From Haloplanus sp. (lineage in GTDB: Archaea > Halobacteriota > Halobacteria > Halobacteriales > Haloferacaceae): a DNA stretch of 36,056 bases. Below the pieces are notes generated by a model. That model ran no database searches, was not told the origin of the DNA, and saw only the letters and a list, made by a program, of their open reading frames with translations. The stretch covers positions 1 to 36,056 of the forward strand of contig NZ_JAQCNJ010000088.1 in assembly GCF_028275055.1 (NCBI RefSeq), in the 5' to 3' direction. The translations under genes and the position numbers were made by a program. Shown here piece by piece: positions 8,509-16,746 of this stretch (positions are counted from its first letter, which is position 1; the number at the start of each line of letters is the position of its first letter).

Positions 8509-10104
8509 TCAGTGGTCGTCTCCGGTGACACCCCGACGATCCGAGTCGAGGTCGATGTCGAGGCCGTCGAGAACCGCCTCCATTTCCGCACGGTTCTCCT
8601 GATGTTCCTCGAGAAACTCGCGCATGAGTTCGGCGGCCTGTTCCTTACAGCCGCCACAGAGACGCTCGCCGCCGACACACTCCTCGTACACCTCGGTCGC
8701 AAACTCGTCGTCGTCGCCGGCCAGCAGATAAGCATACAGTTCGTAGACGGGACAGTCGTCTGCCTCACCGCCGAGTTCTCGTTGCTTCTCGGCCGTCTCG
8801 CGGCCGCCTGTCGTCGCCGCCTTTACCTTGTCGTAGCCGTCCTCGGGGTCGTCGAGCAGGGAGATGTGGCTCGCCGGCACCGAGGAGGACATTTTCCCGC
8901 CCGTCAGCCCGGTCATGAACCGGTGATAGATCGAAGAGGGCGCACGGAAGCCGTAACCGCCGTGGTCGAGTTCCACCTCGCGGGCGAGTTCCTCGGCCTC
9001 GTCCGGTCCCATCTCGAAGGCGTCGACGTGTTCGTCGTATCGGCGCTTCTCGCCCGACACCGCCTCAACCAGCGCGTCGAACGCCTCGTCGGTGGCGTTT
9101 CGGTCGAGAAAGCGGACCCGAGGACGGAGCGGCTCCTTTCCCGCGGCGCGGAGCTTCTCGATGGCCGCGTCGCGGTCGGCATCCGCCGTCGGGTCGGCCT
9201 CGAGCCAGTCGGCGGCGTCCTCACACCGCACAGGGTCGTCGGAGTCGTCTTCGAGTGCGGCGTGGGCGGCGGCAAGGTGGTCGCGTTCCCCGGGATCAGC
9301 CGCGAAGGAGGCGTACGCCTCGGTCACCTTGAAGTAGCGAGTCCGTGCAGCCACGTCCCGCGCCAGTCGCATGTGTGGATCCTGATCGGGGCCGACCGGA
9401 ATGACGGTCGGCTTGGGCTCTCCCAACTGGGGATAAAGAATGTCGGCCATCTGGGTGACCACCGACTGCATATGTGAAACCGACGTCTCGCCGTCGAAGC
9501 CGTAGATGCCCTCGAACTCCGCGAGGCGGGCCTTCGACCCGAGTTCGAACGCGAGATCCTGCACCTCGCGGTTGGTCGACTGCCGGTAGAGTTCGCCCGC
9601 CTCCGGGTCGAACCCCAACGCAAGCAGCGAAAGCAGGTAGTCACGGGCGTGGTCGTCGATTTCGTCCCACGAGAGGCCGCGAGCGCTGTGGGCTTCGAGG
9701 TCGGCGATCAGGCCGTAGGCGTCCGCACCCCGTTCCTGGTGCCAGATGATCTCGTCGAAGACGAGTTTGTGCCCGATGTGGGGGTCACCGGTCGGCATAA
9801 ATCCGGAGAGAACGGCCGCATCCTCACCCTCCCGGAGCGCGCGGGCGACGGGACGGTAGTCACGGTGGCCGAAGATGACCCCGCGGCGCATCAGATGGTG
9901 GGGAGCCGGAACCTCTGGAAGCACCTCATCGAAGGGCTCGATACCGAACTCGTCGAACAGTTTGCGGTAGTCGGCGACGGCCGACGAGCCCCACGGGTCG
10001 AGCGCGACGTCGTCCGCGCCCGCGGCGGTGTCGGCGGCCGTCTCGTCGGTGGCCACGTCGCTCGGATCCTCGCCGTCGGCGTTCCGCGGGGTATCTCGTG
10101 TCAT
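8509..10104 (-). CDS. trpS: Tryptophanyl-tRNA synthetase
   Basis: Charges tRNA-Trp. The 531 residues are long for the family. They contain PTGDPHIGHK with HIGH at 109-112 and TGGKMSSSVPASH with KMSSS at 404-408. VGPDQDPHMRLARDVA is the archaeal/eukaryal-type core signature. The extra length comes from an acidic N-terminus (1-40), an acidic insertion around 268-325 (ALEDDSDDPVRCEDAADW), and a C-terminal region with ECVGGERLCGGC. The start codon lies one base after the endA stop, so the two genes form an operon. The long Asp/Glu insertions fit salt adaptation. Confidence 0.96.
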   Translation of the reverse strand: MTRDTPRNADGEDPSDVATDETAADTAAGADDVALDPWGSSAVADYRKLFDEFGIEPFDEVLPEVPAPHHLMRRGVIFGHRDYRPVARALREGEDAAVLSGFMPTGDPHIGHKLVFDEIIWHQERGADAYGLIADLEAHSARGLSWDEIDDHARDYLLSLLALGFDPEAGELYRQSTNREVQDLAFELGSKARLAEFEGIYGFDGETSVSHMQSVVTQMADILYPQLGEPKPTVIPVGPDQDPHMRLARDVAARTRYFKVTEAYASFAADPGERDHLAAAHAALEDDSDDPVRCEDAADWLEADPTADADRDAAIEKLRAAGKEPLRPRVRFLDRNATDEAFDALVEAVSGEKRRYDEHVDAFEMGPDEAEELAREVELDHGGYGFRAPSSIYHRFMTGLTGGKMSSSVPASHISLLDDPEDGYDKVKAATTGGRETAEKQRELGGEADDCPVYELYAYLLAGDDDEFATEVYEECVGGERLCGGCKEQAAELMREFLEEHQENRAEMEAVLDGLDIDLDSDRRGVTGDDH

Positions 10105-10105
10105 G

Positions 10106-11176
10106 TTATGGCGTGAGTCGGTCGACCGAAAGCCAGTGTATCCCCTCTTTCACGTCGGTCAGCGCAAAAACCATTCGTTTCCGGACCCCGCCGGCGAGGC
10201 GCACGTCGAGCGAGAGGTCACGGGGAAGAAACGTGTGATCGGGGGCAACGACCCGGAGCAGGCGCGTGGAGTGGTCCATCTCGTCGACCGTGGTGAAGGC
10301 GTCGTAGATCCGGAAGTCCGCCCCGAACTTGAACCCGCTCTTGGGGACGCTCCCCGCCGCCCGGAGCGCCGCGTATGCGCGGAGACGGCGGTCGAACCGA
10401 CCGCCCTCGACTGCCCGCCCGCGCTCGACGACCCGGGGTTCGGGAAGCGAGAGGGCGTCACGACGGGCGAGGTACGCCGCCTCGACCAAGGAGAGTTGGA
10501 GCGGCCCACGGTCGGCGTTACGACCCTTGAGCCGTTGGCCGTAGAACCCGCGGTCGTGGAGCGACGCCGGCGGCTCCCACACCACCGCCCGGTCGGCGAG
10601 AAGCGAGGCCGTCATCCCGGCCGGTGGGTCGTACCGGGGCGTCTCGGCCTCGGTGTCTACGTCACCACCTGGTCCCGGACGGCCGGTCTCGAAGTAGGTG
10701 AGTTCGCCCTCCTCGTCGACGACGGCGAGGGTCACGCCACCGAGCGCTGCGGCGGCGAGGGTTTCGCGTTCGCCGGCGACACGGATGCGGTGGGCGATGG
10801 CGTCGTCGGCGGGACCTTTCCCCCGCGGATACACCACGAAGTCAGCGCCTCCGGGGTCGTCGACCCAGCCCTCGCGGGCGGGCGAAAGGTAGAATCCCCG
10901 GTCCCGAAGATCCTTGTAAACGACGAAAAGAAGGGCGGCGTCTGTGGCGACGAGAAACGTTCGGAAGTCGAGGGAATCGGCGGCGGCGGCGACACGCTCG
11001 CCATCGGGGACGACCACGGCGTCAAGATCGTCACGGAACAGGAGGTGTGCGGCCTCGACGGGCGCGAGTTCGATCCGGTTGCCGTCAAGCGGGCGACCGT
11101 AGCCGCGGGCGTCGTAGAAGCGCTGTCGGGCGTCGCCGTCGACCCGGACGACGCCTTCCTCGAAGGTGCCCTGCAT
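10106..11176 (-). CDS. endA: tRNA-splicing endonuclease, tandem-duplicated
   Basis: Cuts bulge-helix-bulge sites in pre-tRNAs to release introns. The 356 residues fit the haloarchaeal type in which two subunit-like repeats are fused and the enzyme acts as a homodimer. The N-terminal repeat (about 1-165) appears catalytically degenerate. The C-terminal repeat (about 185-356) has the conserved core: GSVPKSGFKFGADFRIYD (275-292), His302 in DHSTRL, and Lys333 in VRKRMVFAL. Tyr291, His302 and Lys333 are the likely catalytic triad. A TATA element 25 nt upstream gives a leaderless endA-trpS mRNA. Confidence 0.95.
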   Translation of the reverse strand: MQGTFEEGVVRVDGDARQRFYDARGYGRPLDGNRIELAPVEAAHLLFRDDLDAVVVPDGERVAAAADSLDFRTFLVATDAALLFVVYKDLRDRGFYLSPAREGWVDDPGGADFVVYPRGKGPADDAIAHRIRVAGERETLAAAALGGVTLAVVDEEGELTYFETGRPGPGGDVDTEAETPRYDPPAGMTASLLADRAVVWEPPASLHDRGFYGQRLKGRNADRGPLQLSLVEAAYLARRDALSLPEPRVVERGRAVEGGRFDRRLRAYAALRAAGSVPKSGFKFGADFRIYDAFTTVDEMDHSTRLLRVVAPDHTFLPRDLSLDVRLAGGVRKRMVFALTDVKEGIHWLSVDRLTP

Positions 11177-11196
11177 ACATACGTTGGGGCGAGGCT

Positions 11197-11205
11197 GAAA
11201 TAAAG
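11197..11205 (-). promoter_or_regulatory. TATA element of endA-trpS
   Basis: The minus strand reads ctttatttc, centred 25 nt before the endA ATG at 11176. This is the spacing of a leaderless haloarchaeal promoter. Confidence 0.6.
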
Positions 11206-11254
11206 AGCCTGCGGTGGGTTGCCCGCCACAGCCCCCTCCCGACGGGACCGGGTG

Positions 11255-11983
11255 TCAGCCGTCCCACCGGTCGCAGGTGCCGTCGAGACACCGCCGTCCG
11301 GTCGCCGTCTCGAAGACCGGGAGTCCACACGAACAGTCGTCCACGACGAGACCTGCGGGGATTGTAAAAGCCGTCTCGCAGTCCGGGTGGGCGTCACAAC
11401 CAGCCAGCAGGCGACCGTCACGCCGGATGAGCCGAAGATAGTCCCCGCAGTCCGGACAGGTCCACTCGCGGTCGAACCGCTCACGAACGGCGTTATCGAG
11501 CGACTCGCAGGCACGGTCGAGACACACCTCGAACGTCGCGCCGCGGTCGACGCGCATGCGCGGCAGACCACAGTCCAAGCAGGTCGACTCGAGAACGGTC
11601 GCTCCCGCGACGAGCGGATACCGTGTTCCGGCGTCGACATCAACGACCGCACCGTCGGCTCGAATCAACGTCCCACCCGACTCGGGGTGGGTGCCGACCG
11701 GGACGCCGGCTCGCGACGCCCGGTACACCGACTTCCGGATCCGGTCGGCCGTCACCCTGAGTCGACGGTCGTCGAGACGGGCGGTGAGACCGAATCCCGG
11801 ACCCCCGGTCTCGACGGTAACGCTGTCGGCGCGGGTGAGCCACGCGACCGGCTGATACCCCGCCGTGTCGTGGACGAGAACGGTCCGGTCGGGCTTGACG
11901 AGAACGACGACCCGGCCCCGGTATGTCCGGTCGTCGGTCTCGACGGTGCAGTCGCCGGCGAACGCACGGATGGCGTCTGGCAT
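11255..11983 (-). CDS. NucS-N-like (DUF91-type) protein with three C4 zinc sites
   Basis: 242 residues, starting at MPDAIRAFAGDC; the frame is open further upstream but that part overlaps the HAD gene. Residues 5-60 (DCTVET, then VVVLVKPDRTVLVHD, YQPVAWL) resemble the N-terminal DNA-binding domain of the mismatch endonuclease NucS/EndoMS. The NucS nuclease domain is absent. The C-terminal half holds three four-Cys sites: C135/C138/C154/C159, C176/C179/C196/C202 and C217/C219/C232/C237. The middle site is closest to the topoisomerase I C4 zinc finger. A DNA- or RNA-binding role is likely; the actual function is unknown. It is divergent from the HAD gene across 75 nt. Confidence 0.82.
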   Translation of the reverse strand: MPDAIRAFAGDCTVETDDRTYRGRVVVLVKPDRTVLVHDTAGYQPVAWLTRADSVTVETGGPGFGLTARLDDRRLRVTADRIRKSVYRASRAGVPVGTHPESGGTLIRADGAVVDVDAGTRYPLVAGATVLESTCLDCGLPRMRVDRGATFEVCLDRACESLDNAVRERFDREWTCPDCGDYLRLIRRDGRLLAGCDAHPDCETAFTIPAGLVVDDCSCGLPVFETATGRRCLDGTCDRWDG

Positions 11984-12058
11984 GGGAACGGGTGGTCGCC
12001 TTCTCGCCCGAAAACCCTCGGACGAAGCTCTTTCGACGGTGGCAGGACAAAAAGGCGC

Positions 12059-12697
12059 ATGGACGCGGCCCTGTTCGACATGGACGGCGTGATCGTCGAC
12101 ACCGAGGCGTTCTGGCGGGAGCGCGAGGCCGAAACCATCCTTCCGGCGGCCGTCGCGGCGGGTGACCCCTCGCAGGCGGAGATCCGCGGGATCAACTACC
12201 GCGAGACCTACGACCACCTCGCCGACCGCTACGAGATGGCGATGGGGCGTGAGGCATTTCTCGACCTCTACGAGTCGGCCGCGGCGGAACTCTACGAGTC
12301 GGCCGACCTCATGCCGGGATTCCGGGATCTGCTGGCGTCGCTCCGCGACCGCGGCCTGCGGATCGGCGTTGTCTCCTCCAGTCCCCCGTCGTGGATCGCA
12401 CAGGTGGTCGACCGGTTCGACCTCGACGTGGACACGACGGTGAGCACGGAGGATATCGACGGCCCGGGCAAGCCGGACCCGGGCGTGTACGCGGCCGCGG
12501 CGACACGACTCGGCGTCGATCCGAGCGACTGTGTCGCCGTCGAGGACTCCCCGAACGGCGTCCGGGCGGCAACGGGGGCAGCGATTACGACGGTGGCCTA
12601 CGGCGACGACCCCGAGGCGACGGAGTTGGCCGACCGCGAGGCGGCCGATCCGACCGAACTCCGGATCGTGTTCTCTGAGCTTGGCATCCTGAGGTAG
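12059..12697 (+). CDS. HAD-superfamily hydrolase (beta-phosphoglucomutase/phosphatase-like)
   Basis: 212 residues with all HAD motifs: FDMDGVIVDT (6-15; Asp7 nucleophile, Asp9 acid), VVSSSP for motif II, GKPDPGVY with the motif III Lys, and VEDSPNGVRAA for motif IV. A helical cap lies between motifs I and II (about 17-80). This is the subfamily of beta-phosphoglucomutases and sugar- or glycolate-phosphate phosphatases; the substrate cannot be read from the sequence. The ATG follows acaaaaaggcgc, and only a weak TATA (gctctttcg, 12028-12036) is visible. Confidence 0.9.
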   Translation: MDAALFDMDGVIVDTEAFWREREAETILPAAVAAGDPSQAEIRGINYRETYDHLADRYEMAMGREAFLDLYESAAAELYESADLMPGFRDLLASLRDRGLRIGVVSSSPPSWIAQVVDRFDLDVDTTVSTEDIDGPGKPDPGVYAAAATRLGVDPSDCVAVEDSPNGVRAATGAAITTVAYGDDPEATELADREAADPTELRIVFSELGILR

Positions 12698-12731
12698 ACA
12701 GAGCGGACGGCGACGAACCGGAACCCGACGA

Positions 12732-15071
12732 CTACACCACCCGAACCGTCCGCTCGTCGGTAAACGGTTGTAAGGGGAGTTCCGGAAACGACACCTCCAC
12801 ACGGAAGTCGAGTTCCTCGGCGTCGGCCCCGAACACCCCGACAGGAACCGTCGTCACGTTCGAGAGATACGTCGTCTTTTCGTGCATCCCGACACCGTTG
12901 ACCGTGACACGGACGCCGACCCGGGCGCCGCCGCCCTCGTTACGGAGTCGGACCTCACACATTTCGTTTTCGCCGGCCGCGACGGCGTCGGGAAGGTCGC
13001 CCCACGACACCGTGATCGCGGGCAGATCGCCGGCAGCCTCAACGATCCGCTCCGCGACCCCTTCTGAGAGCCCCGCCCCCGTCAGTTCGGCCGCGCCGGC
13101 GTCGACCAGATCCGCTGGGCGGGAGTGGCCGCCGGTGGCGAGCGTGCTCGCGCGGCCGGCGCCGACGCCGTCGATGGCGGTGAGCGAAACGGCGTCGCGG
13201 CTGACGCCGTGTTCGATACGGGCTTCGAGCCGTCGGGCGAGATTGGCGGCCCGGGGACCGGCGAATTCGAGCAAGAACTCTCGGAGCGCCGCAAGCAACC
13301 GAAGCGCGTTCCGACGGATGATCCACGCGTCGCTCCGCAGATCGGCGGGGACGGAGTCGCTGGTACTCGCCCGCAGGATTGCGAACACCTTTCGTCCGCC
13401 GTCGTCGAGAGCCGATGCCTCGCTCCCCAGAACGGCGTCGACCGCCTCGGCCTCGGACTGGCGGGCCGAGACGGAGTCGAACTCGGCGGCGGCGGCGACG
13501 GTTTCAAGCACCGCGTCGGCGTCGATCCGGTCTCGGTCGGCAAGGTCACGGAACGCCTCGGCGGTCGACAGTCGGAGGTAGTAGTTCGAGGCGAGGCGGC
13601 CAAGCGACGTGGGGTCGACAACGAGGTTCTCGCCGGTTTCGACGAACCCGCGGTCGACGAGCGCTTCAAGCGTGTCCCGGACACGGCCGCGGAGGCCCTC
13701 GAAGTCGTAGGCCGCCGGTTCTGCGGCCGCGCGGACGTAGTAGTAGGTGGTCTCCAACCACGAGAGCACGTCGTCGAGGTCGTCGACGGTCCCCATCGCT
13801 ATCTCGGCGTTGAGGTGGGCATCGAGATCAGCGGCGAGGTTGGACTCGATCTCCGTTCCCTCTTGGAGGAGTCGCCGGTAGCGGTCGGCGTCCGAGCGGT
13901 CACACACCACCCAGCCGTAGCCCACATCATCGTACCCCGGACGGCCGGCCCGGCCGAGCATCTGGAGGAGGTCGAGAGGACTGATGTCCACCTCGCCCTC
14001 CAAGGGGTCATGGTATTTGGTGTCACGGACGATCACACAGCGGGCGGGGAGGTTGACCCCCCATGCGAGCGTGGAGGTCGAAAAGAGGATTGCGATCTTG
14101 CCCTCCCGGAACCACGTCTCGATGCGGTCGCGGTCGGCCTTCGAGAGGCCGGCGTGGTGGAAGGCCACGCCGTCAAGAACGGCCTGTCCGAGGCCGTCGT
14201 CGCTCAACTCCGTGGCCTCTTGATGGAAGTCGTAGTCGCCCCGGGAGTCGACGGGCACGTCGCGTTCGGCGAGTTCGTCGCGGGTCTTCGCGGCGGCGCT
14301 GACGGCGTCCTGTCGGGAGGCGACGAAAACGAGCGCCTGTCCGTCCTCGCGGACGTGGGGTTCGGCCAGGTCCAGTGCGCGGTAGAGCCGGCGGTACTTG
14401 TCGGCAAAGGAGTTCTCGCCGTGGCTGTAGGTCTTCACTCCCGTCTGGAGGTCGACGGGTCGGTAGTCGTCGCCGAAGGCGAAAGTGGCTTCCGGCGGGG
14501 CGTCGAGCCACGCCGCCACGTCCTCGACGTTCGGCATCGTTGCCGAGAGCGCGACAAAGCGGGGAGCACAGAGTCGCCGGAGCCGCGAGACGGTGACCTC
14601 AAGAACGCCCCCGCGGCGCTCCGAGTCGAGGAGGTGGACCTCGTCGATCACACAGCAGTCCACGTCGGTGACGAAATCGTAGCGCCGGGAGTCGTGTTTT
14701 CGGGTCGCCGAATCCACCTTCTCCGGTGTCATCACGAGTACGTCTGCGTGGCGGGCGCGCCGCGGGTTCAGGTCGCGTTCCCCGGTAACGACGTAGACGG
14801 AGTAGCCCATCTCCTCGAAGCGCTCCCACTCGCTTTCCTTCTCGTTTGTGAGCGCGCGCATCGGGGCGATAAAGAGGGCGGTGCCGTTCTCACGCAGCGT
14901 CTTACAGATTGCGAGTTCCGCCAGCGCGGTCTTGCCGCTCGCGGTCGGGGCCGACGCGACGACGTTGTGGTCGGTCTCGACAAGAACCGGTAACGCCTCG
15001 CGTTGCATCGCGTTGAACTCCTCGAAGTCGAAGGCGTCGGCGAACTCCGGAACGGCGTCGACGACCTTCAT
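12732..15071 (-). CDS. Ski2-family (Hel308-like) superfamily 2 helicase with C-terminal Sec63-type region
   Basis: 779 residues. The Q-like MQREALPVL is followed by Walker A APTASGKT (41-48), APMRALTNEK (motif Ia), DEVH (143-146), SAT (176-178), then LFSTSTLAWGVNLPARCVIV and QMLGRAGRPGYDD (motifs V and VI). A winged helix and a ratchet-like helical region follow. A helix-hairpin-helix (about 640-660, LTAIDGVGAGRASTLA) leads into a beta-rich C-terminus (NEMCEVRLRNEGGG to the end) resembling the Brr2/Sec63 FN3-like domain. It is close to Hel308, which acts at stalled forks, but is the haloarchaeal second paralogue type (from memory). RNA or DNA unwinding is inferred from family. Confidence 0.9.
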   Translation of the reverse strand: MKVVDAVPEFADAFDFEEFNAMQREALPVLVETDHNVVASAPTASGKTALAELAICKTLRENGTALFIAPMRALTNEKESEWERFEEMGYSVYVVTGERDLNPRRARHADVLVMTPEKVDSATRKHDSRRYDFVTDVDCCVIDEVHLLDSERRGGVLEVTVSRLRRLCAPRFVALSATMPNVEDVAAWLDAPPEATFAFGDDYRPVDLQTGVKTYSHGENSFADKYRRLYRALDLAEPHVREDGQALVFVASRQDAVSAAAKTRDELAERDVPVDSRGDYDFHQEATELSDDGLGQAVLDGVAFHHAGLSKADRDRIETWFREGKIAILFSTSTLAWGVNLPARCVIVRDTKYHDPLEGEVDISPLDLLQMLGRAGRPGYDDVGYGWVVCDRSDADRYRRLLQEGTEIESNLAADLDAHLNAEIAMGTVDDLDDVLSWLETTYYYVRAAAEPAAYDFEGLRGRVRDTLEALVDRGFVETGENLVVDPTSLGRLASNYYLRLSTAEAFRDLADRDRIDADAVLETVAAAAEFDSVSARQSEAEAVDAVLGSEASALDDGGRKVFAILRASTSDSVPADLRSDAWIIRRNALRLLAALREFLLEFAGPRAANLARRLEARIEHGVSRDAVSLTAIDGVGAGRASTLATGGHSRPADLVDAGAAELTGAGLSEGVAERIVEAAGDLPAITVSWGDLPDAVAAGENEMCEVRLRNEGGGARVGVRVTVNGVGMHEKTTYLSNVTTVPVGVFGADAEELDFRVEVSFPELPLQPFTDERTVRVV

Positions 15072-15173
15072 GCGGTCGGCACCCCCGTGGCGACGCGAAC
15101 GGAGCCGTGACGGATCATATGCGTCTCGGCGGGCCGGGGCGACAAAGGCGTTTCCGTCCGGTCGGGGGCGGCC

Positions 15174-16634
15174 TCAGTCAGTAGACTCGGTAACGACGTC
15201 CGTGTCGTCGCTTCCGACCGCCGCATCGACAAAGAGGCCCCGACGGACCGCGTGGACGTAGTACGCGCCGGCGCCGAGGGCAGCGACGACGTTCGACCCC
15301 GTCACCGCCCAGAAAACGGCCGGCATGCCGAGACCGTGTCCGGGCACGACAACGACGCCGAGAACGGACACGGACACGGACACGGACACCGTGGCGGGCA
15401 GGGCAAGCGACGCCACGGGGAGCCGAACGAGCCAGTATTTCAGCAGGTCGGCGACGAAACTCGTCCGGGTCCGCCCGGCGCCGTTGAACCCCGAAAGCAG
15501 GAGGTCGGCCGCGCCGATGGCGGGGTAGCCGTAGGCGAGGATCCGGAGGTAGTCGACGGTGAGTGCAAAGCCCTCGGGCGAGGCGTCGGGAACGAACAGG
15601 CGGGCGACGGAACCGGGAACGACCCACTGGACGGTCCCGAGGCAAACGAGAACCGCGGCGGCGACGGCGACGCCGACACGGGTCGTCCGGCTGGCACGGG
15701 CCGGTCTGCCGGCCCCGACGTTCTGCCCGACCATGTTCTGGGTTGCCTGTGCGAGGCCGCGAGAGGGGAGGACGGCCACGCTGGCGGCGCGTGCGCCGAC
15801 GGTGTAGGCGGCGAGACCTGCCGCGCCCCCGGCCGTGGCGACGACACCGACGAGCAGGACGCGAACGCTCTGGCGCACCACCCGTTGGCCGGTGATCGGC
15901 GCGCCAATCGAGAGCAACGCGTGGAAGTCGGCGACGGTGAGCCTCAGGTGGCGACGCGCGAGGGCCATCCGCGGGCCGACCGCAAGCGCGGCCGCGAGGA
16001 GGAGGCCGGCGGCGTAGCCGGCGATCGTCGCCAGCGCGGCCCCCTGGACCCCCATGCCCGGGATCGGTCCCGCTCCGAAGATGAACAACGGATCGAGAAG
16101 GACGTTGACGGCGACGGTGGCGACGTTGACGTACAACGAGGCCCGGGAGTCGCCGTGACCGACGAAACCGGCTTCGAGGGCGTCGCTCGCGCCGGCCATC
16201 GGGAGGCCAAGCGCGATGGTCCCGAGGTAGACGGCGGCCGCGGGGGCCACGTCCGAGCCCGCGCCGAGCAGCCGAACGATCGGATCGGCACCGAACGCGA
16301 CGCCGGCGCCGACGATGGCTCCGAGAACAACGGCCAGTACGACGCCGTGGCTCACCATCCGCCGCGCGCCGTCGTCGTCGTCCGCGCCGATCCGCTGGGA
16401 GACGAGTATCTGGGTGCCGACGAATGGCGTCACGAGCAGGGCAAAGAGTAGCCCGGTAACGGGGATGGTGAGGCCAACGGCGGCGACGGCCGTCTCACCC
16501 AACCGGCCCAGCCAGAACGTATCGATCACCTGCTGGGCGACGCGAACGACGTTCTGGGCGACCAGCGGGATAGCCAGTGTGATGAGCGCGCGCGGGATCG
16601 ATCCCTCGACGATTGCCGCCCGTCGGTCGCTCAT
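15174..16634 (-). CDS. MATE-family multidrug/cation antiporter
   Basis: An inner-membrane exporter with about 12 hydrophobic segments in two related halves; the N half opens with the typical IPRALITLAIPLVAQNVVRV. Length is about 486 residues from MSDRRAAIVEGSIP. An in-frame ATG six codons earlier (16652) is possible, but the later start has a ggaagg purine run just before it and fits family N-termini better. MATE proteins export drugs or metabolites in exchange for Na+ or H+. The C-terminal half contains a Val-Ser repeat (VSVSVSVSV) encoded by a tandem hexamer, and the protein ends in an acidic tail. Confidence 0.92.
   Translation of the reverse strand: MSDRRAAIVEGSIPRALITLAIPLVAQNVVRVAQQVIDTFWLGRLGETAVAAVGLTIPVTGLLFALLVTPFVGTQILVSQRIGADDDDGARRMVSHGVVLAVVLGAIVGAGVAFGADPIVRLLGAGSDVAPAAAVYLGTIALGLPMAGASDALEAGFVGHGDSRASLYVNVATVAVNVLLDPLFIFGAGPIPGMGVQGAALATIAGYAAGLLLAAALAVGPRMALARRHLRLTVADFHALLSIGAPITGQRVVRQSVRVLLVGVVATAGGAAGLAAYTVGARAASVAVLPSRGLAQATQNMVGQNVGAGRPARASRTTRVGVAVAAAVLVCLGTVQWVVPGSVARLFVPDASPEGFALTVDYLRILAYGYPAIGAADLLLSGFNGAGRTRTSFVADLLKYWLVRLPVASLALPATVSVSVSVSVLGVVVVPGHGLGMPAVFWAVTGSNVVAALGAGAYYVHAVRRGLFVDAAVGSDDTDVVTESTD
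15364..15387. repeat. Four tandem copies of acggac
   Basis: Four perfect 6-bp units followed by a partial copy, inside the MATE gene. On the coding strand the repeat encodes alternating Val-Ser in a membrane segment. Length changes by slippage would stay in frame and add or remove two residues. Confidence 0.85.
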
Positions 16635-16746
16635 CGCCTTCCGGTCGTTCACGAACGCCCGTCATAGTCGTGTCGGTCGCGGAAACGTCTCCGGAAGCCG
16701 AACGGTCGCCCCACACGTTTTTGCTTGCCGGCCCGAACCGTTAGGC

